A stretch of DNA of 64,000 nt. It comes from Salvator merianae. Taxonomy: Eukaryota > Chordata > Lepidosauria > Squamata > Teiidae. Below are positions 12,501 through 27,500 of the stretch, piece after piece; position 1 is the stretch's first letter, and the number at the start of each line of letters is the position of its first letter. The notes under the pieces are model-generated. The model worked only from the letters and a program-made list of their open reading frames with translations. It did not search any database and was not told the DNA's origin. The translations under genes were made by a program, and so were the position numbers. The stretch lies in the NCBI GenBank assembly GCA_003586115.2, contig QVOM02000116.1, forward strand, positions 36,607,946-36,671,945. The letters run 5' to 3'.

Positions 12501-15469
12501 TTCTAGCATGACTTTAGAGGCCCAAGAATTTGGGACAATGTGACTGATCCATAAACTCAAAGTAAGCAGTGCTTCACCATACCCAGTAACTCAGGCTGTA
12601 TCTCCACGTAACAACAAAGGCACTTCCTGGGAAGGTGTTCAGCATCACATTTCCACTTTCACTAGCACCCATTGCTCACAATTCTCACCTCCAGTGCCGG
12701 GGGGCAAAATCATGTTTCAGTAACGAGCACCTCATCCTTCCACACATTAAATGCCCATGTGCACCAAAGTGGATACTAGGAAACTCCTGGTGATATGACA
12801 GGGTGGGTATTTCCATGCCAGCCACCTGGCATCTACCCACACAGCTGTGGAGACACATCATCATAGAGCCTTTTCTCTGTCTCTCTCTCTTTCATATATA
12901 TATTTCAATTTGGATTGGTTATTTTGTTCATAACTCATTGTGTTCAAGCAAGGTCAGTTTTCATGTGAGTTTGAAACAAATTTCAACCTTATAGGACGTT
13001 TTTGCACAGTGCGCATTATCCTGCACCACACTGGGGCTGTCTTGGGCTGGATCAAGTGATCTGGTCCAAAGTTGGCAGGGCAGCTGGTGGCTTGCACCAA
13101 CCCAACCCAAGTTCCCAGCCTTTGAAGTTGCCAATCTGGGCTATTTTAGCCAGGTGCCCAGAAGCAAAATGGCACCAGGCTCCTTGCGCCTGGAAAAACA
13201 GATCAGTCAGTTGGTGCAGTCCGCACATGAGCAGCTTGTCTGATCTACTATGGTGGAATGCTATAGAGACTACTTTCAATCAGTCTTCTATTGAAGTAGG
13301 CTACAGCACCATTTTTGCACCATAGGTTTCCTCCAGTGCCTCGTGCCATGTAGATGCGGCATTCCACAGGAGATAGGTCCTCCCAGTAAACAGGTTTGCA
13401 ATGTGGACAAGGTGTTCCACCTGGGCTGTGGGGCTGGTCTCCTGTGCTGCAGACCCAGCATACTAGCCCAGTAGAGATGCAGCCACAGTGTTTCCTGTGT
13501 TGTTGGCACAACCTTTCTGTTGCTTTGCCTTCGATTCCACCAACCACAATGGGCACTAGGCACGACTGAGTAAAAAGTAACTTTTGACCAATGATGGGAG
13601 AATATGTGTATGATATTGCTATCTAATATTCCTTCTTTGATCTCTCCAGAAAGATTTTTTGAAGATCATGAAAATGTGATTGGGATCTTATCAGACTGGA
13701 CTCGGGACACAGAAAACAAAATCTTCTTTCTGGAGAAAAAGATGAAATATGCGGTGTTTAAATATCCTCAGGTATGTGAACCAGTGTTCATCAAATATTT
13801 TTAGTTCATACAGTGAAGAATAAAAATGGCTTTTGTTTTGCAACATTCGTGTGCAATCTTAAACCCTGTTGTACTGTTATCAGCTGGAGAGAGGGGAAGA
13901 TAAACTGAATTCCAAATTAAGGCTGCATCTACATGCAGTAAAAAAAAAAACTGGCTCAAAAACAGATTAGAGGTGGTAGCTGCCACACATTGGTATCAAT
14001 GCAGTTCCATTTTCTTTAATGTGGCTTAATGACTTATAAGCAACTTTTTAGTTTCTTTTTAAAATATATGTGGTTGCAGCGTACATTCTAGTTTGGAACT
14101 TTGTATTCTACAGTTATGATGAAGAAACAGTCTGTTAGTCTAACACCTCCTTCTTAACTCCACTATAGTTTTGTATTAGACTGTCCATGTTAATATACCT
14201 TCATTATAGAATTAGGGTGATCCCAGAATTCATAGGGAAGCAAACTGTCTATGCCTCCCTTTTTAGGGGTTTGGAAACTTGGAAGCTCATGCTGTTTGTA
14301 ATCACTGAGTCTTATTTCAAATGTGTTTGGTGGAAAAGGTTTCATTTGCTCCCGCAGTCTGCATAGAGATCAGTGGTTTAAGTACAGTACCTGCCTCTTT
14401 TTCAGTGAATTAGCTGGCAGTTGTTCGGTTAATAAGGAAGAGCCAGGTGCAGCCATTCAACAATGAAAATATAGATAATTACTACACAGCTGCCTCATTC
14501 ACTACACACTAACCTTCCTGTGTATTGGTGGATGAAGGTTGACCTAAAATAACTAACTGTATACAGCCTTGTAATGCTACATTTTCTCAGAATTAATCAA
14601 GGAAGGTTAACCCTGATACATGCTTAAGCTACATTTTGGATTAACCTTTTTTTAAAAAAAAAAATGCTGTGTCTTTCAGCAGAAAATAACAGAAACATTA
14701 TTCTATGAATAAGTGACTTTTAATAGTGCCATGTTGGTTTTCAAAATTCACTTTTTAAAAGGGATTTTTTTTAAAAAAGTGAATGTTCCTTAAAAGCAGG
14801 AAATGCAGATATGAAAAATGAGGAAGGCTTTATTCTGTTTCTAAGCATCAGTTTCTCATTTTTAATTAGGTAACTAGTAGGAAAGAGAAGTAGCAAATAC
14901 AAATTAACTATATATATATTTATAGCTTTGGCATGTATTAAAATCCCACCAGAATCTAAAAATCAATTTAAAAACTATCAGTTTTTCATATTTGTTTATT
15001 ATTATTTTTAAAATATATTTATATATCTCATAATAAAATAGCTTACAAGAATCTGTATTTCATGCAGATATAAAACAGATGAAAAATGCTCATTTTTTTT
15101 CACATACATAAAATAGTGCCCAATACTATCGTTACAAAATGGGAAGGGCTGCAGCTCCGTGGTAGAGCAAACTGCCTGGAAAGCAGAAGGTTGCTGGTTT
15201 GATCCCCCGATTCTGGTGTTTGGTGTAACACAAATCATCAAAGTTTGTGAAAGCCTGTAACAGATAAGGCATACATCAGCCAGTCCTGAAGTATGCACAA
15301 AGGAGAAAGGGCTTTGGGGTATGTGGTGGAGCATTTATCTGCTGCTTTGCCCTGTTGGGTTACCTGCAAATGGTTAAGCATGAATGCAGTTAAACACATC
15401 TCCTCAAAATTTGCGCATATCTGAGTACTATATATGCATTTTGTGTATATAACTATGTGTGTGTGTGTA

Positions 15470-15529
<60 letters not shown>

Positions 15530-18500
15530 AAGTACCTTTGGATTGATTTGACCTTTGTAGAAATGTGTCGGTATGCAACTGGAAAAAATAAGATCCAATT
15601 TGATAGCAGAACTGGAAACAGAAAAGGCATTATTAAAAGCTATGAGAACAAAAATGAAAGCAACTATTTCTATGGCTTTCCCATCTCTAACAGAACTTTT
15701 AGCAGCTGCCTGACAGGGATCACTCTGGCTTGCCTATACTTCACTTAGAATCTAATTTACCTGTCTAAAACCTGGATTTTGAAGAAGACATCCTTAGGAA
15801 ATGTGATAGGAAATTCAGTAGCTCCCTTCTGGTTTTAGAAACACGTAGCTGCCTTTGCAGTTTATAGTCATTGGCCTATGATCAGCAGGTTTCTTTGTAT
15901 TTTTAATTAGAATTTCTACATGACAAGCAAAGAAAAAAATGAAAGCAAAGAAATGACTGAGAAAAGCAAAGAAGCTTTGCTGGAGGTAAGCTATCTCCCC
16001 GATCCCCAAATAGAATACAAATGTTTCAGTTCTTCATTTCTTACTGTGCAAAACGGGAAGTTCTAGCAAAATAATTTAGTCTCAAGGATGTGTGTCAAAA
16101 CTCCTCAGCTGTTCCTGTCAACAGGGAAAATGAGGCTTTACAACACTGCCAGCACAAAATGTGTAGGAAGCTTTATAACTTTTGTCTCTTATTGTTCAGG
16201 AGGCAAGTTTATTCCATGATAAATGGTTCTGGAAAATAAAAGGGCTAATTACTATACCTCAAACAGCATAAAATACCTTCTAAGACATGGTTATCTGCAG
16301 CATGTGGTCTAAATGTGCAAAAAATAGCAGTGACAGAAGAACATAAGAGGAGCCTTGCTGGATCAGGCCATGGCCCATCTAGTCCAGTGTCCTGTTTCAC
16401 ACAGTAGCCCACCAACTGCTTCGGGGCATTTTCAAGCAGAATAAAAAGGCAAAACCTTCACGTGCTCTCAACTCCCTACAAAAGCGTGTTACAGGCATCC
16501 TGCCTGTCTTTCCAATCTGGAAGCAGTACTTAGGCATCCATTCTAGTAGCCATTCTAGTATCCATTTTCTTCTTGAAACAAGAAGTCTGGTTTCTTTGTG
16601 TGTTCACATTACATGTAATTCTGATTTTAGTAAAAAGTATTATTCTTTCACTTGTGAAATATGTATTCAGTTTGTGGAAAGTTGGTGCCTTTTGCTTCTT
16701 AGAAAGAGCTCATCAGTTTTGTCACCCCTGTGTAAGGACTGGGGGTGGCTATAACTCAGTGGTAGACCAAACTGCCTGGAAAGCAAAGGGTTACCAGTTT
16801 GATCCCCAGGCTCTCCCCAGAAGTAGGCAACAGCCAACCACTTCTGTATCTTTGCCAAGAAAACTGCACAGAGGTGCCCATGGAGCCTGGGATTGGCTGT
16901 AGCTCATTGGTAGAGCAAACTGCCTAGAAAGCAGAGAGCTGCCAGTTCAATCCCCAGCCTCTTCCCAGAAGCAGGCAACAGCAATCCACTTCTGTATGTC
17001 TGCCAAGAAAACTACGTAGAGCTGTATGCCCATGCAGTCAACCAGGATTCTGCCATAACTCAGGGTACTCAACAGCAATAACAATGTAAGGGTTAGTAGT
17101 AGCACAGCTGCTAACCAACAGTCACTACTGTAAAATTCTCAAGACTACTTTTCCGCAGTTCAGTCCTGAAATGGAGTGAACAAATCATGTCATCAGAGGT
17201 GCTTCCACACCATTCCCTGGGCAGGAACTGCCTGCCCAGGAAGTGGGCTTTGATCAGGGCATGGTAGTGTACTTTATGACACATACTTTTCTGTGGTTAA
17301 CGTGCTCCCCACTTCTCAGGGAAGGAGAATGCAATGCTCTACTTTGTCCAGTCCTCTCTTTCAATCAATTTTGTTTTAATGAGCTGAAAGGATGTGGGTA
17401 AAGAGAAAAGTGGAACATTATTTCTGTTCTCCCTTTTAATTCCCTAGCTTGCATTCTGCATTTCTGGTGAGAAAGAATAACTGTACGATGTGTTGACCTA
17501 CCTCCTCTAGATCTTTAGAACTGCTTTCAGAGTGTCACCATACACCACATCATGTAACAGTACCCAAAATAACAGATACACTTCCAAAATACAGTGAAGA
17601 ACTGTTATTTTTTTAAATATTCACATCTTCATGAATTTTGTCCATTGGTCTTAAGAGATTATGTTTGTCTGCAAGCCTAGTTGAAGTGTGCTCAATACAG
17701 CGTTAGCAGGATATTACTCAGAGGTGGAATGTTTTCTTTGCATGTAAAGGATCTTGGGTTCAATTTCTGGCTTCTTGAAGTAGGGCTGTGAAAGGCTCCT
17801 GCCTGAAAATCCCTTATCATTTGCTTTATGTAGTGCTTGACCTAACTGGAATAGTGGTTCAACTTGGTGTAAGCAAGCATTTCATGTCTGGTCTTGTCCT
17901 AAATCCATTTTTCACTCCACAGGAAAGCTTTTGTGGCACTTCTGTCATTGTGCCAGAAGTTGAAGGGCCTCTTTATTTAAAAGAAGATGGGAAGAAGTCC
18001 TGGAAAAAACGTTATTTTCTTCTTCGAGCTTCTGGAATTTATTATGTACCCAAAGGAAAGACCAAGGTCAGGCAAGTCAAAGAAACCCTTTCAAGTAGTA
18101 CAACAATTTGTGAAGGTGAAAGATAAAAGACTCCCAAGATGGTGTTCTAAGAACAGCCTCAAGTGCTCCTATGAGCTGTGGGAATGCAATCCTTGTGCAA
18201 GTATTAAGATGGAGATGCTGAAGAGCCTTCTTATGCTCTTCAGCTTTATATTTGTATCTGTTAGAATCCATATTGGCAGGGAAACCAGAATGCCAAAGCT
18301 GCAGCTGACCATTCATAACAAAACAGCACCTTATTTTCCATCTAGGTCCCTATGGGAAAACGTTTTCTCACAGTACAGAAATGATGAGATGGGCATTTTT
18401 CTGTTCTAATAAATGTAACAGTAAGACCATTTTATTTGGTACTCTCTATAAAATCACCAGTTAAAAACAATAACATTTCAACGTAACGCATTATTGTCAG

Positions 18501-21500
18501 TACTGAATAAATAAGCAAAACTAATTCAAATGCAGAGGTGAAAAAAACCCTACCTTTCTGTCAATAATATGCATATGTTCATGCATTCTTAACTTCATTA
18601 ATATTGTTGTCATGATATTTGCAAACAGGTCCAGTAATTGTTAGCCTAGTTTGGTACTCTAATAATTGCATCCTTCCCAAAGTCCTAGGATAATTACAGG
18701 TTTCAGCACAGAATGTGTGCTGTTTCCAATAGTGTTGGAAACTGATGAACAGTGATTCTGTCAACGCCCAAGGTGTTAATGTGTCACTCTAGTTCTTCTT
18801 GAACTGCACCAAGGGTACCAATAACTATTGACACTACTGTTGCCTTCCTTTGCATAGACACTCGATTTCAATTTGCAGGTCTTTATAACTTTTTCCAGCT
18901 ATTTTTCCTCAACTTTATTATTGCCAGGTACTGCTATATCGATAATCTACAAGTGGCTTTTCTTATGTCAGGAGTAGTTAATTGTGTTTTTAGAAAATAC
19001 TGCCTTGTCAGCTATCTACAAAATTACAGGAATGTTTAAAACACAAAGAAAAGACCATCTAATATAACAAGAGTATCTAAAGAACTGTGGACCTACCATG
19101 GAAAATAATACTTGGAGAAGAGATGGGGGAGTTTTTTTGGTGCCTGAAGGATATTCCATCTGAAATCCAGATGAGCTTTCCTGTAGAAAGCAGTGGCAGT
19201 GAAAAGTCAAAGCAAGTTATACAAATTTAGTATTTCTATTTTTTTAAATAGAGCATTTGTAATTTATGAGAATGGCAATGAATCGTGCAAGGCACTGAAG
19301 ACCCATCAACACCAACAGCAGTTTTTTTCATTCTCACTGTTGATACTGGTGGTCTTAAGAGCTGGAAGCTTTTTAATTCTTGTTGTCTTTTATTATAAGT
19401 TATGCATTCCTGTGTGTAACCCAAAACCAATGTTTATTTATTTACTGGAGTTTTAAAACCAAACATTCTCTGCAACCAGATGAATTTCCATAACCAAATA
19501 TTCTCCATATTGTTAATTTAGAAAAGCAATATAACTGAAAACATGTAATTAAAAATAGTGTAAAAACAATATGGATTTAAAACCAAGGTGGCCAGATGTC
19601 TAAAATAACTGGGTAAATAAAAAGGTCTTTATCTGACACATAAAGGCGTATAAAGAGGGCACATAAGAACATAAGAACAGCCCTGCTGGTTCAGCCATCG
19701 CCCATCTAGTCCAGCATCCTGTTTCACGCAGTGGTCCATCAATTGCTTCTGGACATTCTCAAACAGAAGACAAAGGCAACACCTTCACCTGCTTTCGATT
19801 CCCTGCAGATGGGCTTTATAGGCATCCTGCCTGTCTCTTCAACCTGGAAATCAGTACCTGGAGAGGCTGTTCTAGAGCCCGGATGCCTCCACTGAGAAGG
19901 TGTTTCCCTTTGTGGCTACCTGCTTTACTTTTTTGTGGAGGGGCACAGAGAGGAGGCCTTTTTTTTTTTTTTTTTGCAATCTAAAGGTATAAAGCCAGTC
20001 TTTCAGATAAGCAGCTTCCAAGCTATTTAGCACTTTAAAGGATAACATCAGCATTTTCAGTTGGGTCTGGAAATGGATGGGGAGCCAGTGCAGTTGATGA
20101 AGCTGGCATGATGTGTTCAGAACATCCAGACTCTTTTAGCAGCTTTGCAGGCCTAATCTGAAGCAGCTGGCATTTATGAACTGTTTTTCATGGCAGCCTT
20201 GTGTACCAGTACATTGCAGTAGAGTACACAGAAGGCCATCAGTGTATGAGTACCTGTGGCCAAGTTAGTTTCATCCAGGTAGGACACAGCTGGCATATCA
20301 GCTCTAGCTGATAGTTGGCACTGTGAGCCGTGGAAGGCCTCTTAGGCCTCCAGTGAAAAGGCTGCATTAATGAACACCACCAAACGGCAAGGCTGATTCC
20401 CTTTCTAGGACAGGTTGGATATCACTCACCTGAACAGATGAACCACTGAACAACAATATTGTCGGAAAAGCTGGCTTCAGAAGAAAGCATTTGAGGAAGA
20501 CAGGATAAGCTGTTTTTGCACTAACACCACCACCATGCCAAGCTGTTCATCCCTTGTGAGTTTGTAGGATATCATGTAGTGCAACATACCATTATGCCCT
20601 GAAATGGAAAACAAATATTCCTCGTAGATCCAACCTGATTTGCTGCAAGGAAAGCCACCTCTGCCAGTCACTGCATTATCCCTTCCACAACAGCCAGCTG
20701 TACCTGCCGTCGAGGAGGCAGGTCAAGCAAAGAGGGCAGTAGCTTTTTGAGTGAAAACTATTAGGAAGTGGTGTAGACTGTGTCCAGACAGGGGTTAAAA
20801 TCCAGGATTATCCCTGGGCTATATTGGGATTGCCACATGTAAAAGAAACCTGGGTTATAGGGATGAAATCCCAGCATATCGCTATTCCAGGAAAATCAGC
20901 TCCTAACCCGGGTTACCTGAAGTAGAGATATGGCCACCACATATGCATGGGGTTCAAACCGGGCCGAAAACACCCTCTGCACGAGTGCAGGGGCCGGTGC
21001 TTGTGCACCTCCAGGTACTTGGTGCCACCAAAATATCTAGAAGTACCCATTACGCCATTCCAGGAGTAGCACCAGATGATGCAAGGGCCTGGGCTTGCCT
21101 CACAATTTCACCCTGCCATCTGGCAGGCCACTTAGGGGAAATTGCAGGATCTAAACAAGGTCCCACATTTTCCTCTTGCTGTCTGGAGGCAGCCATAGGC
21201 TCTGCAGCATAACCCGGGACTGAATATCACATGAGGTTTTAGCTCACCAGAACGCCACAGAACTTCCTCCAGATGCTTTGACATTCCCTCACAGTATGGG
21301 CAGCATCAAAGATGATGTGGGGGGGGGGCATAGATCCTACTTATGATTTAATGTTACAACTGGCCACAAATGTTCCCAAGAAAAGCAAAACAAAAAAGCA
21401 ACGGGTTGTCTGAAATCTCAACCCTAGCAAGCTTGTGTTTTCCCATATACCCTAGCTAGTGAAAGCCGTGTCTTCTATTCTGTCTTGCTTTGGGGAACTG

Positions 21501-24500
21501 TACACTTGATAGGCCTCTATCATGCCTAGGAGCTCTGTTCCAGATGTATTAATTCGCCTGTGTCAGAGCAAAACTAGATGTGAAAGGAAATGCATCTTTT
21601 TGCATTTTTCAAAGAATGCGTTTCTAAAATACAAATAGGAACTGCAGATGACAGTAGTTACCTAGATTGCAGCAGGCACAGGGGAACATTTAATTTTTCC
21701 TTTCCAGCTGTGGTACTGTTGAAAAGGTAAAAATATTATAGTATGAAATAAGCTTAGAAAAATTTTCGAGCCATCACTATTTGGCTTCACAATTTGCGGG
21801 GGAGGGGGGATCTCTGTCAATTATAAAAATCAAGCAAATCTTTCTCCGTTCATATTAACAACTTCAGACATAAGTCTCTATTGTTGTTTGGTCTTCTTTG
21901 CACCCCATTACACACGGGGCCTTCTCTCCACTGCTGTAGCTGCAGTGCAGAAAATACTTCGATTTTGGTTGAATTCAGAGATGAAATCTTATTCGTTTCA
22001 TAGCTGTGAACTTTGCTGTTCTTTCTAACTTCTCTTTTTGACTTCTTTATGTACTTTTCTACAGCTTTTTATCGTTTTATGTTAATCGCAGTACTATTTT
22101 TTTAACTGAAGAATCTTATAAGAAGTGATTTTTTCATCAGAACTCTAAAAGGATTAAATTGAAGCCTTCCTTCCTTCTTTCCTTCTTTCCTTCCTTCCAT
22201 TCTCCCTCCTTTCCCTCCTCCCTCCCTCCCTCCCTTCTTTCCTGTGTGTGTGTGTGATAAATATAAAGAAGCATTTAATTGGACCCTTATCCTTATTTTG
22301 TTTAGCAGAACCAAATTAAGTACCAAAAAAATGCCAAGTGCAGCTTTATTATCAAGCTAACACAAATGTCTGGATGTGTCAGATATTTTTTGCACAAATC
22401 TTCACCTCAGAAATTTAGTGTGCTAGTAAGGAAAACTTTGTTGCCTTAGCAACACATTAAGAAGGACGAATGGTTATTTTACAGCAGTGGGTAAAGGGAT
22501 GCTTGAGGTGAAAGGAAAATTTAGTCTTCTGAGGCAGCCTGAAGCAAAACTGCAGAACATGTTTTGCATCTGTACCCAAATAAACCTTGAACATAACTAG
22601 AGGAAAAGCTATTTTTCTAGAAAAGATCATTTAAATCCTGCTCTGACATTTTCCTGCAAATGTCATCTGCATGTTTTTTTTACATCCACATTCAGAAACA
22701 TAAGGATGCAATTCCTGGGAGAAATAAGGACCCACTCTGTTTTTAGACTCCCATATTTTTCCGTTCATTATCCCTATATGGCCTCACCCTCAATCTCTTG
22801 CTGGTTTCCTTTATGTGCTTATGTTCTTCCCGCCCTCTGACCTTCCTTGGTAAAGCTCTACACATTCTCAGATTTAGCAACTCCCTTTCACCTGGAACTG
22901 TCAGTGGTGCAAAATCTATACTGTGGAAGTGACATTAGCTGCCTTTTTATGACAGGAAATGTTCATCGGAAATAGTTAAAACCAAGGAGTTTAAAAAGGA
23001 TGAAGGCATCCTTTTGTCCTGAAGGACAATGGAAAGAGCCTGAGAAATGGAGGTTTGGGAACTCCGAGTTGCCCAGCTATCAGACTTTTCCAAAGGAGTG
23101 TAAACACGACATTTGGGACTGGGTTGGCTGTAGGAGCTACTGGAGAGATGACCTGTGGTCCATCCAACTGCCTGAGGGATTTACCTGTTAAGGTTTACTT
23201 CCTTAGTCTTTGGGAGATTTTGCACTGGCCAGCAAGCATACTAGAAGCCTCCCTTGCACATGCTGGTGTAGAAGCCCCAGGCTGGGTTTGTCTTTCCCAA
23301 ACCTCTCAGCAAGGAGGAGAGATATTTTACTCATAGTTGGGAAGTCCTAATGAGTTTTCGTGGCAGAAAGGAACTACTGTTGGATTTTACCCCAGTTGGC
23401 TTACCCACAAGGGATTCTGCCAGTCCTTGTAATAGAGATCAAAGGCACTACTAAAGATCATATGTTTGTCAAATCTGAAAACTTCCTACTCTGTCCTTTA
23501 TCATATTCATTAGAATGTAACTTGTGAAGGAAGGGCTAGTAGAAGCATCAGCTTTTGCAAGGTCGCCCATACCTAGTCTTTACTTCATTTTCAGTGTAGA
23601 CCACAGCATCACCACTATCATCAAATGAATGCCTTTCTATATAAAGCAAAAGCCATGTCCAAAACCAAACATTAAACTCATTCAAAAAGAACATCATAAA
23701 TAACCATCAAATTTCTTTTATGAATGTATGGATATATGGATATTGGAAGTAGGGGGACTCCAAAACATTTGGGCACCACAAGCAGCTCTTTATCAGCCCT
23801 CTTTTGGTAGCCAAAAAATGATTAGCCTGGATCTTGGGGTCCACAAGAATAACCATGTGAACACATTGGCTTGCTGATTGTGGTTATAGACGTTTCCTTC
23901 CATCCTACTAGAAAAATTAAATTAAGGTGCACAAAGCAATCTATATTTAGCAAAGTTTGTGGTACTGAGTAAACAGAACAAAAAGGTGACATACAACATA
24001 AGGGAAAAATGACATTTCTTGCACTCATTCCCCCCCCTACCCTTGGTTACTCCCTTAACAGCCTTGGCAATAAAAATCTGCATCCAACTCCGTTGAGATA
24101 ATTGATTATTTTAAATCAATTTCCCATTGTAATGGGCTTCTAGTTTCCATTGAGAGAACTGACTGTCTTAAGTCAATTTCCTATTGTAATGGCTTGTGGT
24201 TTGGTTTCATTTTCTTTTAGACATCCCGGGACTTGGCTTGCTTCATACAGTTTGAGAACGTAAATGTTTATTATGGTATTCAGTACAGAGCCAGATATAA
24301 AGCTCCTACCGACTATTGTTTTGTCTTGAAGGTATGTACAAAGGAACGTGTATTTTGGAGTTTGTATTCTAAATGCATGTCATTTTTCTAAAGCAATACT
24401 GTGTCTGTTGACTCAGAAGTAAATGCTGGTGGATTTTACGCTTTGTTTTAGAGCAAAAAGACTGAAGATGCTATAAGATCTTGCCAGGAGCATTGCTTTT

Positions 24501-27500
24501 ATTTTGAAGTAAGGTTGTAGGCCTGAAGGAATATATCAGTTTTTAATAGCCAAAGCACAAAATCTTAACCCCAGGTCTTTTTTTTTTAAAAAAAATCACA
24601 GTTGACAGTAGCAAGGTAATCTATATGTAAATTGGCTCCTTTAGTCAGTCTGTTGTGCCTCAGATACCAGGAGAATTTAATTATGCTTTATTGGTGCAGG
24701 TTTTGCTTGAGTAACCTGAGAGTAATGGTGCATAATGTGGAATTAATCTAGGGTGAAAGGATTGGTGCCCTGGGAACAGATTGGCACAACAGCATCATCA
24801 TCATTCTATTTCCTTTACTTAGTACCTGCCATTGTAGCCTATTCAGCTGGCTTTTCCTTATAACCTTCAGAGACACCCTTCAGATGGTCCTGCAAAGAAG
24901 CCGTAGGCATAGCCTTTAATAATACTGACTTTCTCTGGCTAGCTCAAGTCATCTGTTTATTTATTTAAGGGAGTAGCTAAATCTACTGAAACCTCAAATC
25001 TGTTCTTGGAGGTGAGGACTCAGTGATTTTAGGTGGAACTCATGTTCAGAAGAACACATTTAGATACATGGCCTTTAAGACAGAGGGCAATTTTGCACTG
25101 GCTGGTATATTGGGCCAGCAAGCATACTAGGAGCTCCTGGGTGGGGCCTCTCCTAGATTGTACCAGTGTGTGGAAGGGAGGTTCTTAGTATGCTTGCTGG
25201 ACACTTGGGATAACTATATGGGAGGAAGGACAGAATGTCTGCACCTTTTTTCTGTCTGATCAACCTGTATGGCAACGGTGTTAACAGCACTTCAGAGACA
25301 GGAAAACGGAAATGGAAAATGTAATCAACTACTTTTGATTACATATCTAGAGTTGTCGAAAACCAATTCTATCAGCATTTTCTAAGAAAAAGAGAGAGAG
25401 AAATAACAAGGGACCTGCTTTTTAAGGGGACAATGTAAGCAGCCCTTTGGGGAATCTAAGGCAAATCTGCAAGGGTTAATGAAGAGATGCCTTAAAATTG
25501 GCAAGGGTATGATGCCATCTGCCGGCTCAAACAGATAATTACAATGTCAGAATTCCTAGATGCCTTCCGTAGTCATACATAATTCCTATACGGTGAAACA
25601 GCCATTGCCTAAGAGGAATTTCTTAATCTAGTTGGTTCAGGAATAAAAAAAGAAATGCAAAAGGAGAGTTTTCAGCAGAGGATACTTGCTGTTTCTCAAC
25701 AGTATGCTTCCTTTTTGAAAACCTTAGGAGTTCTTATCTTCCTTTGCCAGATGGTAACAAAGCTTAAAACCATGGTATGCTTTGAATTTACTTATCTGGT
25801 AGTCATATTGTGAGCAATTTCCATCTGAGATCATGAATATACAGCTATGTGAGTAACTCTGAATGTGATGGAGGGTTTGTACTGGGGGAGATTTGTACAT
25901 CCCTCCACCCCAAAGCCCCCAATGCCACCGTGAAGCAGGGTTTCCCACTCTCACAGTGGCCATTTGAACGGGTCAGTCTAGGCAATACCTGGATAAATGG
26001 GTTCCTGAGAGGGCTGACCCATTTCTTCAGCACCTTCCACACTCAAGCTTTTCATGTGACTGGTTCTGTAAAAAGTAAAAATACTGAAACAAGCACAGCA
26101 AATATTCTGTTGTGTAACATTTTGTGTTCAGAGATGTATGACCTACTAATTTCTGGCTGGCTTAAGATCTTCATTTCTTCTTAATTTTAATTCCAGCAGA
26201 AACCTAATAGATTTTTTTTTTAAATTATCTTTGTTAGCATCCCCAGATACAGAAGGAATCACAGTATATCAAGTATTTGTGCTGTGATGACCAGCAATCT
26301 CTTCACCAGTGGGTGACTGGGATAAGAATTGCAAAGGTAAGAAAGGGAGAAAATATTTCCTGCTAACAGAATGAAAAGTAAATGAAGATTTGACATTCAG
26401 GAAACTGTTGAACATCAAGGGATCGTAGTGCCTAGGAATTCTGGAACAAGCCTTAAGCCAGGACATATACAGAAGACTTTGCACTCTTGCCCAAATACTG
26501 TAGTAGAGGTGTGTGCATGGAATAATTTTTGTATTTTGTTCCAGGTTCCAAACAAAATGCAAAAGTCTCAAAGTCATTCCAGGTGTACTACCTATAAGGA
26601 ACAAGGGGGATGTGTTCAGAGTTCCCCATTCCCTGTGGGAGAAGAGATTCTTGGGAGGAGGACACACACTCCCCCCAAGTAGTTCAAGTGATAGGCCATA
26701 ATGGATGCTAGTTCCATCCTACTGACAGAAGATTTGCCAAGCAGGATTTTTAAAGCGTTTGTAAAATGCACCATCAGCACTCCCAGCTAGGCAGGCTATC
26801 AGTTGCTGCTAGAGGTGAGACCAGGTTCTTATATGTGGAGTTAAGCAGCGATTAACCAGATTTATAGCTAATTTCATCCAGGTCACATGAATTTATATTT
26901 GTGTAAATACCTGTATTCAAGCCTACTGCAATTGGATTCAAACAGAGCCTTCTATCACACTTTATGGAATAGCTCAAACTTGGCACATTAAAATTATGAT
27001 ACAGTTGTGTAGGATTTTAGGCTGTGTCCAGATACCCTCTAAAACCTGGGAATATCCTGGCACCATGTCCATGGCAATCCCAACATATTCCCAGGATACA
27101 GAGGCAAAATCCTGGGATATTGTTATGCTGGAAAAAAAGAATTTTGAACCTGGGTTTACCTACACAGCAATATAGCTTATCACGTTTGGTGCTTGCTCCC
27201 AAATATTTTTCCTGATTAAGTCCAGATGAAAATACCCATGGTGCAAGCAGGGGGCTGGGCGCTTGCACAGTTCCAGGTATTTCATTATCAAAATTGTGGG
27301 ATCTGCCAAGCAGAATTGCAGGACTGAAACAAGATCCCACATTTTCCTCCCACTGTTTTGAGGCAGCCTTACATTCTTAACCAACAGTACTAACACAGGT
27401 CAAACCAGATCATTGTTCCCGTGGTTTATGGAATTTCTTGCCAGCACAGTGGAGCTCCTCCTATAATATCTGTGTGGTAGGGTGGTTCCATTAAACATCA

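Noticed and set aside
15238..15748. Open frames on both strands with Arg-Glu or Ser-Leu runs
   Set aside because: They are translations of the CT/CA microsatellite.
15139..17000. tRNA-like A and B boxes suggesting tRNA genes
   Set aside because: Acceptor stems do not pair and each head runs into SINE body sequence.
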